A stretch of DNA of 41,764 nucleotides from Actinacidiphila bryophytorum (GTDB lineage Bacteria; Actinomycetota; Actinomycetes; Streptomycetales; Streptomycetaceae): assembly GCF_016916835.1 (NCBI RefSeq), contig NZ_JAFFIX010000040.1, forward strand, positions 1 to 41,764, written 5' to 3'. Both the position numbers and the translations under genes were made by a program. Below the pieces are notes generated by a model, which was not told where the DNA came from, ran no database searches, and saw only the letters and a list, made by a program, of their open reading frames with translations. Shown in pieces: positions 23,343 to 31,020 of this stretch (positions are counted from its first letter, which is position 1; each line of letters begins with the position of its first letter).

Positions 23343-25214
23343 GTGAGCGGCAGTCCGCTGCTGACCGTGCGCGGCGTCTCCAAACGGTTCGGCGCGGTGC
23401 AGGCGCTCAGCGACGTCGACCTGACCGTCAACGAGGGCGAGGCGCTGGGCCTGGTCGGCAGCAACGGCGCGGGCAAGTCCACGCTGGTCAAGGTCATCGC
23501 CGGGGTGACACAGCCTGACGAGGGCGTCATCGAGTGGCGCGGCAGGCCCGTCGACCTGCGAAGACCCCAGGACGCCCTGAAACTGGGCATCGCCACGATC
23601 CACCAGGACCTGGCCCTGTGCGACAACCTCGACACCGTCGAGAACCTCTACCTCGGCCGCGAGCTGCGCACCCTGGGCATGCTCAGCGAGATCAAGATGG
23701 AAAAGCGCGCCCGCGCCCTGCTGGACGGGCTGTCCATCAACATCGAGAGCCTGCGCGTGCCGGTCGCCTCGCTGTCCGGCGCCCAGCGGCAGGGGGTGGC
23801 CATCGCCAGGGCGCTCATCGGCGAGCCGCAGCTGATCATCCTCGACGAGCCGACCGCCGCACTCGGGCCGACCCAGGCCGCCCGGGTGCTCGAGCTGGTG
23901 CAGCGGCTGCGCGACCAGCACCTGGGGGTGCTGCTGGTCAGCCCCGAGATGGACGAGGTGCGGGCGGTCGCCGACCGGATGGCGGTGCTGCGGGTCGGCC
24001 GCAACACCGGCCTGTTCGACACCAAGTACAGCACCCAGGAGCAGATCGACGCGGCCATCACCGGCAACACGGCGATGGCCGTCAACCTCCAGCAGAGCCT
24101 GCTGCCGCACGGCCCGCCCGAGCAGAACGCGCTGGACGTCGCCTTCCGCTACCTGCCGGCGCAGGCCGGGGTCGGCGGCGACTGGTTCGACGTCATCCCG
24201 CTGGCGGGCGCCCGGGTCGCGGTGGTCGTCGGCGACATCGTCGGGCACGGCATGCACGCGGCGGCCACCATGGGGCGGCTGCGGACGGCCGTCTTCAACT
24301 TCTCGATGCTCGACCTGCCGCCCGACGACCTGCTGGCGCACCTGGACGACCTGGTCGGCAGGATCGACAAGGACGAGGCGGCGCCCGGCGGGGCGGGCGA
24401 GCCCGGCGCCGGCGCCCCCATCGCCGGGGCGACCTGCCTGTACGCGATCTACGACCCGGTCACCCGCTGCTGCCAGCTGGCCAGGGCCGGGCACCTGCCG
24501 CCCGCGCTGGTCGCACCCGACGGCAGCGTGGAACTGCTGGACGTGCCGGCCGGGCCGCCGCTGGGGCTGGGCGGGCTGCCCTTCGAGGCGGCCGAGCACC
24601 AGCTGGCCGAGGGCAGCCGGCTGGTCCTCTACACCGACGGCCTGGTCGAGGACCGCACCAGGGACATCGACGTGGGCCTCGACCTGCTGCGGTCCGCGCT
24701 GACCGGGCCGCCAGGGCGTACGACCGAGGAGACCTGCGACGCGGTCATCGCCGCGATGATGCCGGCCGCCCCCAAGGACGACATCGCGCTGCTGGTGGCC
24801 GAGACCCGCGCGCTGCCCGACGACCACATCGCCCGCTGGGACGTGCCCACCGACCCGGCGGCCGTCGGCACCGTGCGCAACGGCGCCAACGACCAGCTGG
24901 CCGCATGGGGTCTCGACGAGCTGTCCTTCACCACCGAGCTGATCCTCAGCGAGCTGGTCACCAACGCGATCCGCTACGCCACAGGGCCGATCGACGTACG
25001 CCTGCTGCTGGACCGCAGCCTGATCTGCGAGGTCGCCGACACCTCCAGCACCTCCCCGCACCTGCGGTACGCGGCCACCACCGACGAGGGCGGCCGCGGC
25101 CTCTTCCTGGTCGCCCAGCTCGGCGAGCGCTGGGGCACCCGCTACACCAAGGCCGGGAAGATCATCTGGGTGGAGCAGCGGCTGCCGCGCCGCGGGGCCG
25201 TACCGTTCGGCTGA
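23343..25214 (+). CDS. Triple-domain protein: ABC ATPase - PP2C phosphatase - HATPase kinase
   Basis: 623 aa from GTG 23343; AGGAGGT lies 7 nt upstream. Residues 1-241 are a complete sugar-type (FrcA/XylG/RbsA-like) ABC ATPase: Walker A GSNGAGKST (39-47), Q-loop Gln88, signature LSGAQ (144-148, normally LSGGQ), Walker B LIILDEP (164-170). The H-loop reads LLVSPEMDE, so Pro201 replaces the usual His. Residues about 245-488 are an RsbU/SpoIIE-type PP2C: VNLQQSLLP, GVGGDWFD (Asp280), GDIVGHG (Asp298), YTDGLVED (Asp432), KDDIALL (Asp479-480). Residues about 495-610 are an RsbW-like HATPase with N-box ELVTNAIRYA and GGRGLFLV. No permease or sugar-binding gene is adjacent. The reading frame is continuous with uniform codon use, so it looks like a genuine fusion. 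I infer a nucleotide-sensing sigma-factor regulator rather than a transporter. Confidence 0.92.
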   Translation: MSGSPLLTVRGVSKRFGAVQALSDVDLTVNEGEALGLVGSNGAGKSTLVKVIAGVTQPDEGVIEWRGRPVDLRRPQDALKLGIATIHQDLALCDNLDTVENLYLGRELRTLGMLSEIKMEKRARALLDGLSINIESLRVPVASLSGAQRQGVAIARALIGEPQLIILDEPTAALGPTQAARVLELVQRLRDQHLGVLLVSPEMDEVRAVADRMAVLRVGRNTGLFDTKYSTQEQIDAAITGNTAMAVNLQQSLLPHGPPEQNALDVAFRYLPAQAGVGGDWFDVIPLAGARVAVVVGDIVGHGMHAAATMGRLRTAVFNFSMLDLPPDDLLAHLDDLVGRIDKDEAAPGGAGEPGAGAPIAGATCLYAIYDPVTRCCQLARAGHLPPALVAPDGSVELLDVPAGPPLGLGGLPFEAAEHQLAEGSRLVLYTDGLVEDRTRDIDVGLDLLRSALTGPPGRTTEETCDAVIAAMMPAAPKDDIALLVAETRALPDDHIARWDVPTDPAAVGTVRNGANDQLAAWGLDELSFTTELILSELVTNAIRYATGPIDVRLLLDRSLICEVADTSSTSPHLRYAATTDEGGRGLFLVAQLGERWGTRYTKAGKIIWVEQRLPRRGAVPFG

Positions 25215-25386
25215 CCCCGCGGCCTCCCCCCTGCCGAGCGAGCCCGAGCCGGCCGCGCATCACGGCGTCAACCGGCTGACCGTGCGCCGCCGGATCCGCG
25301 GCGACGCCCTGCGCTTCGTGCTGCACCACCGGGACTGACGCGGGCTGCCGGCCGGGGGCACCCGAAGGGGGGACTGCCACTCCCAG
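25215..25386. other. Gap with no supported gene
   Basis: A short open stretch on the plus strand ends at 25338 with RLTVRRRIRGDALRFVLHHR but has no start codon with a ribosome-binding site. It could be a gene remnant; nothing else is recognisable. Confidence 0.4.
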
Positions 25387-25475
25387 GATCGGCGGGGTAC
25401 TGCCCCGCCGATCGCGGGCGCGTGAGAGTGGAGGGGTCCGGGGAGACGCCCGGGACACCACGAAAGGCAGTACCC
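25387..25475 (+). promoter_or_regulatory. Hairpin and mutually exclusive pairing in the leader of the fourth AKR
   Basis: GATCGGCGGGG (25387-25397), loop tactg, CCCCGCCGATC (25403-25413) is a perfect 11-bp hairpin. The sequence GGGTACTGCC at its apex (25395-25404) is exactly complementary to GGCAGTACCC (25466-25475), which abuts the AKR ATG and overlaps its ribosome-binding AAAGG. The hairpin could be just the terminator of the preceding gene, or the two structures could switch translation if the leader starts upstream. Confidence 0.55.
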
Positions 25476-26336
25476 ATGACCGGCACCATTTCCGGCGGGG
25501 ACTTCACCCCCGCTCCCGGCCTGACCCTCAGCCGTATGGGATACGGCGCCATGCAGCTTGCGGGACCCGGTGTGTTCGGGCCGCCGAAGGACCCGGACGA
25601 GGCGGTCGCGGTGCTGCGCACGGCCGTCGAGCTGGGCGTGACGCACATCGACACCAGCGACTTCTACGGCCCGCACGTGGTCAACGAGCTGATCAGGAAG
25701 GCGCTGTACCCGTACCCCGACGACCTGCACCTGGTCACCAAGGTCGGCGCCCGCCGCGACGACAAGGGCGCCTGGCTGCCGTCGCTGGAGCCGGAGTCGC
25801 TGCGGCAGCAGGTCAAGGACAACCTGCAGCGGCTCGGCCTGGACGCGCTCGACGTGGTCAACCTGCGGGTCGGCCATGCCGAGGGACCCAGCGACGTACC
25901 GCTGGCCGAGGAGTTCGGTGTGCTGGCCGAGCTGCGCGAGCAGGGCCTGATCCGGCACCTGGGCCTGAGCAACGTCACCTCGCAGCAGCTGACCGAGGCG
26001 CAGGCCGTCGCCCCTGTGGTGACGGTGCAGAACCTGTACAACATCGCGAACCGCGCCGACGACGCCCTGGTCGACCGCTGCACCGCCGAGAACATCGCCT
26101 TCGCGGCCTTCTTCCCGCTGGGCGGCTTCACCCCGCTGCAGTCCGCGACGCTTGAGGCGGTCGCCGCCAGGGTCGGCGCGTCGCCGCAGGCCACCGCGCT
26201 GGCCTGGCTGCTGCAGCGTTCCCCCGCGATGGTGCTGATCCCCGGTACGTCCTCGGTGGCGCACCTGCGGGAGAACATCGCCGCCGCGGACCTGGTCCTG
26301 CCCGCCGACGCGGTCGCCGAGCTGGACGCGGTCTGA
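25476..26336 (+). CDS. Aldo/keto reductase (fourth), lacking the catalytic His
   Basis: 286 aa from ATG 25476 with AAAGG upstream. Asp59 and Tyr64 (HIDTSDFYG) and Lys89 (LVTKVG) are present, but at the position of the catalytic histidine (QLHR in the third AKR) this protein reads VVNLRVGHAEG, with Arg131 aligned to His. The same 'NLR' form occurs, as I recall, in the E. coli YdbC-like subfamily, so it may be a subfamily trait and not a defect. The C-terminal IPGTSSVAHLRENIAAADLVL matches the third AKR closely. Activity on carbonyl substrates should be judged by experiment. A complementary pairing may mask its ribosome-binding site. Confidence 0.9.
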   Translation: MTGTISGGDFTPAPGLTLSRMGYGAMQLAGPGVFGPPKDPDEAVAVLRTAVELGVTHIDTSDFYGPHVVNELIRKALYPYPDDLHLVTKVGARRDDKGAWLPSLEPESLRQQVKDNLQRLGLDALDVVNLRVGHAEGPSDVPLAEEFGVLAELREQGLIRHLGLSNVTSQQLTEAQAVAPVVTVQNLYNIANRADDALVDRCTAENIAFAAFFPLGGFTPLQSATLEAVAARVGASPQATALAWLLQRSPAMVLIPGTSSVAHLRENIAAADLVLPADAVAELDAV

Positions 26337-26375
26337 GGTCCGCCCGCGTGCGGGTCCCCCCCCCGAGCGGGCGAG

Positions 26376-26395
26376 CTATACGCGATGTGTATAGT
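26376..26395 (+). promoter_or_regulatory. Operator-like dyad overlapping a -10 element
   Basis: CTATAC-N7-GTATAG (26376-26394), a perfect 6-bp dyad, overlaps TATAGT (26390-26395), a near-consensus -10. It lies about 48 bp before the deacetylase-like lipoprotein gene. AT-rich dyads like this stand out in such GC-rich DNA and suit a TetR-, PadR- or GntR-type repressor. No such regulator gene is adjacent. Confidence 0.6.
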
Positions 26396-26442
26396 TCCTC
26401 GCGGTCTGCCCGAACGGGCGATCGACCACGAGGAGGGGCGAG

Positions 26443-27258
26443 TTGGGCATGCGGAGCACCACCACCGCGCGCCGGGTCCGTACGGCGGCCGCGCTGCTGA
26501 CCACGGCGGTGCTGGCCGCCGCGCTGACCGGCTGCAACGGATACGACGCCACGTCCCCGGCGAAGGCGCGCGAGCACGTCGCGGCAACCGGCGCCGCCGC
26601 CTTCGCCCCGGGAGCCGGCGGCGGCACGGTCGACTGCCGCAAGGCCAAGTGCGTGGCTTTGACCTTCGACGCAGGTCCCAGCGTGCGCACCCCGCAGATC
26701 CTGGCCCTGCTGGAGAAGTACCACATCCGCGCGACCTTCTTCACGCTCGGCAAGAACCACGTGATGAAGCACCCCGAGATGGTCAGGGCGATGGCCGCGC
26801 AGGGCGACGAGGTCGAGACGCTCACCTGGTCGCACCAGATCCTGACGAAGATCAGCAAGGACGAGGTCCGCAAGGAGATCACCGAGGGCCGGGACGCGGT
26901 CGAGAAGGTCATCGGCGTGCGCCCGACGCTGCTGCGCCCGCCGCAGGGCCGCACCAGCAGCACGGTCACCGCGATCGTGAAGGACCTCGGCATGTCCGAG
27001 GTCGTGTGGAGCGCGGACGGCGCCGACTACCGGACCACCGACCCGAAGCTGATAGCGCAGCGGATCCTCGACAAGACCAAACGGGACGGCATCATCTTGC
27101 TGCACGACCTGGTCGACCCGACGGACAAGGGCTACAACGGGACGATCGCGGCCGTTCCTGCGGTCATCTCCACCCTCCAGGCCCGCGGTTACACCTTCGT
27201 CACCGTCAAGCAGCTGCTGGCGCCCGGCACTCCGCAGCCGGGGAAGGTCTACAAGTAA
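26443..27258 (+). CDS. Polysaccharide deacetylase-like lipoprotein with damaged active site
   Basis: 271 aa if TTG 26443 is the start (AGGAGG 6 nt upstream); an in-frame ATG two codons later (26449) is the alternative. The N-terminus has basic residues, a hydrophobic stretch and the lipobox LTGC (lipid on Cys31). The NodB fold follows, residues about 62-260. Motif 1 is TFDAGP (74-79) where TFDDGP is expected, so the metal-binding second Asp is Ala77. Motif 2 reads ETLTWSH, with Leu127 in place of the first metal-binding His; the second (His131) remains. Motif 3 is RPPQG (normally RPPYG). Motif 5 LLHD is intact. The fold should be kept but zinc-dependent deacetylation is doubtful; it may bind glycan instead. 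Confidence 0.88.
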   Translation: MGMRSTTTARRVRTAAALLTTAVLAAALTGCNGYDATSPAKAREHVAATGAAAFAPGAGGGTVDCRKAKCVALTFDAGPSVRTPQILALLEKYHIRATFFTLGKNHVMKHPEMVRAMAAQGDEVETLTWSHQILTKISKDEVRKEITEGRDAVEKVIGVRPTLLRPPQGRTSSTVTAIVKDLGMSEVVWSADGADYRTTDPKLIAQRILDKTKRDGIILLHDLVDPTDKGYNGTIAAVPAVISTLQARGYTFVTVKQLLAPGTPQPGKVYK

Positions 27259-27397
27259 GGCTTGCAGGTAAAGGTCCAGCTAAGGACCACGTTCTGTGGT
27301 TCCCTCCGCCTTCGTGTGGCGTGCACACTACAGCCCGGTGACCCGTAAACGGTCATGAACGGTCAAGTCCCGTACCGAGCCACACGTTGGAGTAGTC
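27259..27397 (+). promoter_or_regulatory. Terminator hairpins and direct repeat before the S53 protease gene
   Basis: Just after the lipoprotein gene, GGTCC-agctaa-GGACC and an overlapping GGACCAC-gttct-GTGGTTCC can form small hairpins. At 27348-27355 and 27358-27365 AACGGTCA is repeated with a 10-bp period, so both copies face the same side of the helix, as in many activator sites. Confidence 0.5.
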
Positions 27398-27424
27398 ATC
27401 ACCGACATACAAAAACCCCGTGCA

Positions 27425-29458
27425 GTGCGGGCCGCCGTCGTCGCGGCGGCCTCACTCGCCCTGGCGTCCGGCGCACTGCTGGCCGCAGGTCCCTCGCAGG
27501 CGGCCGCCGGTGCCGCGGCGCCGACCGCGAAGACCATCGCAGGCACCCACCCCGCGTGGGCGACCCCGGCGGGCGACGCCGGCGCGGTACCGGCGAGCAC
27601 CGAGATCACCGGCACCGTGTACCTGGCGGGCCAGGACCCGGCGGGCCTGACCGCCTACGCGACCGCCGTCTCCGACCCGGCGAACGCCGCATACGGGCAC
27701 TTCCTCAGCCCCGCCCAGTACAAGGCGCAGTTCGGCGCCACCGCGGCCCAGATCCGCGCGGTCACCGACTGGGCGACCGGCGCGGGCCTGAAGGTGGTCG
27801 GCAGCACCGACCACGCGATCACCGTCCGCGGCACCGACGCGGCCATCACCAAGGCCTTCGGCACCGCGATCCACCAGTACCGGGTGGGCGGGCAGCTGCG
27901 GCACGCCCCGGCCCGCGACGTGACCGTCCCCGCGTCGGTGTCCTCCGCGATCCTCGGCGTCAACGGCCTCAGCTCGGCCGCCACCAGGGCCACCCCCGAC
28001 TCGATCCGGGTCGACGACGCCTCCGGCGTGGTCACCAAGGGTCCCAAGGGCGTCCAGCCGGCCAAGGACCAGGGCACCCTGCCGACCACGGCGACCTGCT
28101 CCGACTACTGGGGCCAGAAGACCACGACGGCAGGCCCCGCGGGCTACGCCAAGGGCGCGACGCCGTTCGACCAGTGCTCGTTCTACCCCTCGCAACTGCG
28201 CAAGGCCTACGGCATCACCGCCTCCGGACTGACCGGCAAGGGCGCGACGATCGCGATCGTGGACGCGTACGGCAGCTCCACCATGCTCGCCGACGCCAAC
28301 CAGTACGCGGTCAACCACGGTGACAAGGCCTTCAGGAGCGGCCAGTACACCGAGCACGTCGACGCCACGCAGTGGCGCGACCAGGACCTGTGCGGCGGCC
28401 CCGAGGGCTGGGCGCCCGAGGAGGCGCTCGACGTCGAGATGGCGCACGGGCTCGCACCCGACGCCGACGTCGTCTACGTGGGGGCCAACTCCTGCAACGA
28501 CGACGACCTGTTGAGCGCGATCACCACGATCGTCGACCAGCACCTGGCGGATGTCGTCTCCAACTCGTGGGGCGAGATCATGCACACCACGGACAACCTG
28601 GACGTCTCCGCGTCCGAGATCGCCGCCTACGAGCAGGTGTTCAAGCAGGCCGCGGCCGAGGGCATCGGCATCGGCTTCTCCGCGGGCGACTGCGGTGACA
28701 GCAGCCCGCTGGCCGCCGCGACCGGCGCCAACTGCCAGGCCGACACGGCCCGCGCGCAGGCCAACTGGCCCGACTCCGACCCGTGGGTGACCTCGGTCGG
28801 CGGTACGGCGCTGGGCATCAGCAGCAAGTCGGGCAGCTACGGCTTCGAGACCGACATGGGCACCCTGCGCTCCAACCTGTCGGCGGACGGCACCAGTTGG
28901 GTCCCCGCGGTCCCGGCGCCGTTCTACTTCGGCGGTGGCGGCGGCACCAGCGAGGACTTCGCGCAGCCGGCGTACCAGCGGCGTGCGGTCCCCAGTTCGC
29001 TGTCGCACACCCTGATGACGGGTGCGCACAGCCGGACGGCCAAGCGCGTCACGCCCGACGTGTCGATGGTCGGCGACCTCTACACCTCGGTCCTGGTCGG
29101 CATCTCCGACGGCGCCGACTACAGCGAGGCCGGCTACGGCGGCACCAGCGTGTCGTCCCCGGAGTTCGCGGCGGTGCAGGCCGACGCGATCCAGGCCAGG
29201 CACCACGCCCTGGGCTTCGCCAACCCGCTGCTGTACGCCAACCCCGGCCGGCTGCGCGACGTGGTGGACGAGAACGCCGCCCACCACGCCAAGACCCCGC
29301 TGAGCAGCATCGTGGACTTCGGCGAGATCAACGGTGCGCTGACCGCGCGCCTGGTCGCCTTCGGCCAGGACACCTCGCTCAACGCGGTCCGCGGCTACGA
29401 CGACGCGACGGGCCTCGGCACGCCGACCCTGTCGTACCTGACGGGCGGCCGCAGGTAA
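27425..29458 (+). CDS. Secreted S53 (sedolisin/kumamolisin) serine-carboxyl peptidase
   Basis: 677 aa from GTG 27425, but no ribosome-binding site precedes this codon; the only good one (GGAG, 27389-27392) sits 5 nt before an in-frame ATC at 27398, which would add ITDIQKPRA, a better signal-peptide n-region. The signal peptide (AAVVAAASLALASGALLAAG) is followed by a pro-domain (HFLSPAQYKAQFGATAAQI, about residues 60-180) and the catalytic domain. The triad is visible: Glu and Asp in PEEALDVEMAHGLAP (near residue 333-337), Ser in YGGTSVSSPEFAA (near 575). FSAGDCGDSS carries the oxyanion Asp, and GYDDATGLGTP is the Ca2+-site end. Family members are acid-active secreted proteases. A strong terminator follows. 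Confidence 0.93.
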   Translation: MRAAVVAAASLALASGALLAAGPSQAAAGAAAPTAKTIAGTHPAWATPAGDAGAVPASTEITGTVYLAGQDPAGLTAYATAVSDPANAAYGHFLSPAQYKAQFGATAAQIRAVTDWATGAGLKVVGSTDHAITVRGTDAAITKAFGTAIHQYRVGGQLRHAPARDVTVPASVSSAILGVNGLSSAATRATPDSIRVDDASGVVTKGPKGVQPAKDQGTLPTTATCSDYWGQKTTTAGPAGYAKGATPFDQCSFYPSQLRKAYGITASGLTGKGATIAIVDAYGSSTMLADANQYAVNHGDKAFRSGQYTEHVDATQWRDQDLCGGPEGWAPEEALDVEMAHGLAPDADVVYVGANSCNDDDLLSAITTIVDQHLADVVSNSWGEIMHTTDNLDVSASEIAAYEQVFKQAAAEGIGIGFSAGDCGDSSPLAAATGANCQADTARAQANWPDSDPWVTSVGGTALGISSKSGSYGFETDMGTLRSNLSADGTSWVPAVPAPFYFGGGGGTSEDFAQPAYQRRAVPSSLSHTLMTGAHSRTAKRVTPDVSMVGDLYTSVLVGISDGADYSEAGYGGTSVSSPEFAAVQADAIQARHHALGFANPLLYANPGRLRDVVDENAAHHAKTPLSSIVDFGEINGALTARLVAFGQDTSLNAVRGYDDATGLGTPTLSYLTGGRR

Positions 29459-29480
29459 CCCTGCCCGCACCCGCACCACC

Positions 29481-29513
29481 CCGGCCCGGCGGAGTCCACC
29501 TCCGCCGGGCCGG
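29481..29513 (+). terminator. Terminator after the S53 protease, 14-bp stem
   Basis: CCGGCCCGGCGGAG (29481-29494), loop tccac, perfect complement at 29500-29513, 22 bp after the stop. Confidence 0.85.
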
Positions 29514-29622
29514 TCCGCGTCCCCGGCCGGGACACCGGGCCGCGCCCGCCCCAGGGTTGCCGCCCGAGGGCCGCGGGTGCGAACGTTGGGGCAGGCGGGA
29601 GGCACGAGGAGGGGGAGGCCGG

Positions 29623-31020
29623 ATGGGGGTGGACCGCGGTCCGCGCGGCAAGGCACTGGTGATCGGCGGCAGCCTCACCGGGATGCTCGCCGCAGCCGCC
29701 CTGGCCGACACGATGCAGGTCACCGTCCTCGAACGGTACGCGCTCCCGCACGGCCCGCTGCCGCGGCAGGGCGTACCGCAGGCACGGCACGCGCACCTGC
29801 TGTGGTCCGGCGGCGCCCGGGCGATCGAGGAGCTGGTGCCCGGGGCCACGGAACGGCTGCTCGCGGCCGGCGCCCGGCACATCGCCGTACCCAGGGACCT
29901 GGTCGTGCTGACCTCCGGCGGCTGGCTCACCCGCTTCCCCGAGCAGCAGCACTTCCTGTCCTGCACCCGCGACCTGCTCGACTGGGTCGTACGCGACATG
30001 GTCGCCGCGGGGCCCAGGGTCCGTGTGCTGCCGGGGCACGCGGCACTGGGCCTGCGCGGCACCACCACGCAGGTCACCGGGGTGCTGGTGCACGGCGGCC
30101 GGCGCGAGGAGACGCTGGAGGCCGACCTGGTGGTCGACGCCGGCGGGCGGGCCTCGGCGATGCCGCGCTGGCTGGACCGGCTCGGGCTGCCCGCGGTGCG
30201 CACCGACGTCGTGGACTCGGGACTCGGCTACGCCAGCCGGCTCTTCCACGCCCCGCCCGGCACCGCCGGCTTCCCCGCCGTCAACGTGCAGGCCGACCCG
30301 CGGCAGCACGTGCCGGGGCTCAACGGCACGATCCTGCCGGTCGAGGACGGCCGCTGGCTGGTCACCCTGTCCGGCACCAGGGGCGGGCAGCCCACCGGCG
30401 AGACCGCGGACTTCGAGGACTTCGCGCGCAGCCTGCGCCACCCCGTCATCGGCGACCTGGTCACCCGGGCCACCCCGCTCACCGAGGTCACCGTCTCGCA
30501 CAGCACCGCCAACCGGCGCCGCCGCTACGAGCGGATGCGGGTCTGGCCCGACGGCCTGGTGGTCCTCGGCGACGCCCTGGCCACGTACAACCCGCTGTAC
30601 GGGCACGGCATGTCGGTCGCCGCCCGGCACGCGCTGGCGCTGCGCCGGCAGGCCGAGCGGGGCACAGGACCCGGGCTCGCCCGCCGGGTGCAGCGCGCCG
30701 CGGCCCGCGCCACCGACGCGGCATGGGTGCTGGCCGGCACGCAGGACCTGCGCTACCCCGGGGCCGAGGGTCGCAGCCCCGGACCGCTCGGCGGCCTCAT
30801 GACCGGCTACACCGACCGGCTGATGCACGCGGCCACCCACCGAGGCCGCCCGGCCCGCGCGCTGCTCGACGTGCTGAGCCTGTCGGCCGGGCAGGCCGCG
30901 CTGCTGCGGCCCGACGTGCTCGCTTCGGTGCTCTACCCCGGGCACCCGGAGCCGCCGCAGGACCCGCCGTTCACCGAGGAGGAGCGGGAGCTGATGATCT
31001 CCCTGTTCACCCGCCGGTGA
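29623..31020 (+). CDS. FAD-dependent monooxygenase-like oxidoreductase
   Basis: 465 aa from ATG 29623, with GAGGAGGGGGAGG upstream. The N-terminal Rossmann motif is ALVIGGSLTGMLAAAAL (GxGxxG-like GGSLTG), followed by VTVLERYALP. The second flavin motif is GLVVLGDALATYNPLYGHGM, the GD-(x)-P-G-G pattern of the PHBH-type group A monooxygenases, and DLVVDAGGRASAMPRWL is the DG-like middle motif. The C-terminal 100 residues are helical. It resembles the tryptophan halogenase/geranylgeranyl-reductase-like members found in natural-product and general metabolism; substrate unknown. It stands alone and overlaps the convergent lipoprotein gene by 14 bp. Confidence 0.88.
   Translation: MGVDRGPRGKALVIGGSLTGMLAAAALADTMQVTVLERYALPHGPLPRQGVPQARHAHLLWSGGARAIEELVPGATERLLAAGARHIAVPRDLVVLTSGGWLTRFPEQQHFLSCTRDLLDWVVRDMVAAGPRVRVLPGHAALGLRGTTTQVTGVLVHGGRREETLEADLVVDAGGRASAMPRWLDRLGLPAVRTDVVDSGLGYASRLFHAPPGTAGFPAVNVQADPRQHVPGLNGTILPVEDGRWLVTLSGTRGGQPTGETADFEDFARSLRHPVIGDLVTRATPLTEVTVSHSTANRRRRYERMRVWPDGLVVLGDALATYNPLYGHGMSVAARHALALRRQAERGTGPGLARRVQRAAARATDAAWVLAGTQDLRYPGAEGRSPGPLGGLMTGYTDRLMHAATHRGRPARALLDVLSLSAGQAALLRPDVLASVLYPGHPEPPQDPPFTEEERELMISLFTRR

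Noticed and set aside
25215..25338. A possible gene remnant ending RLTVRRRIRGDALRFVLHHR
   Set aside because: No start codon with a ribosome-binding site and too short to assign; left as an unexplained stretch.
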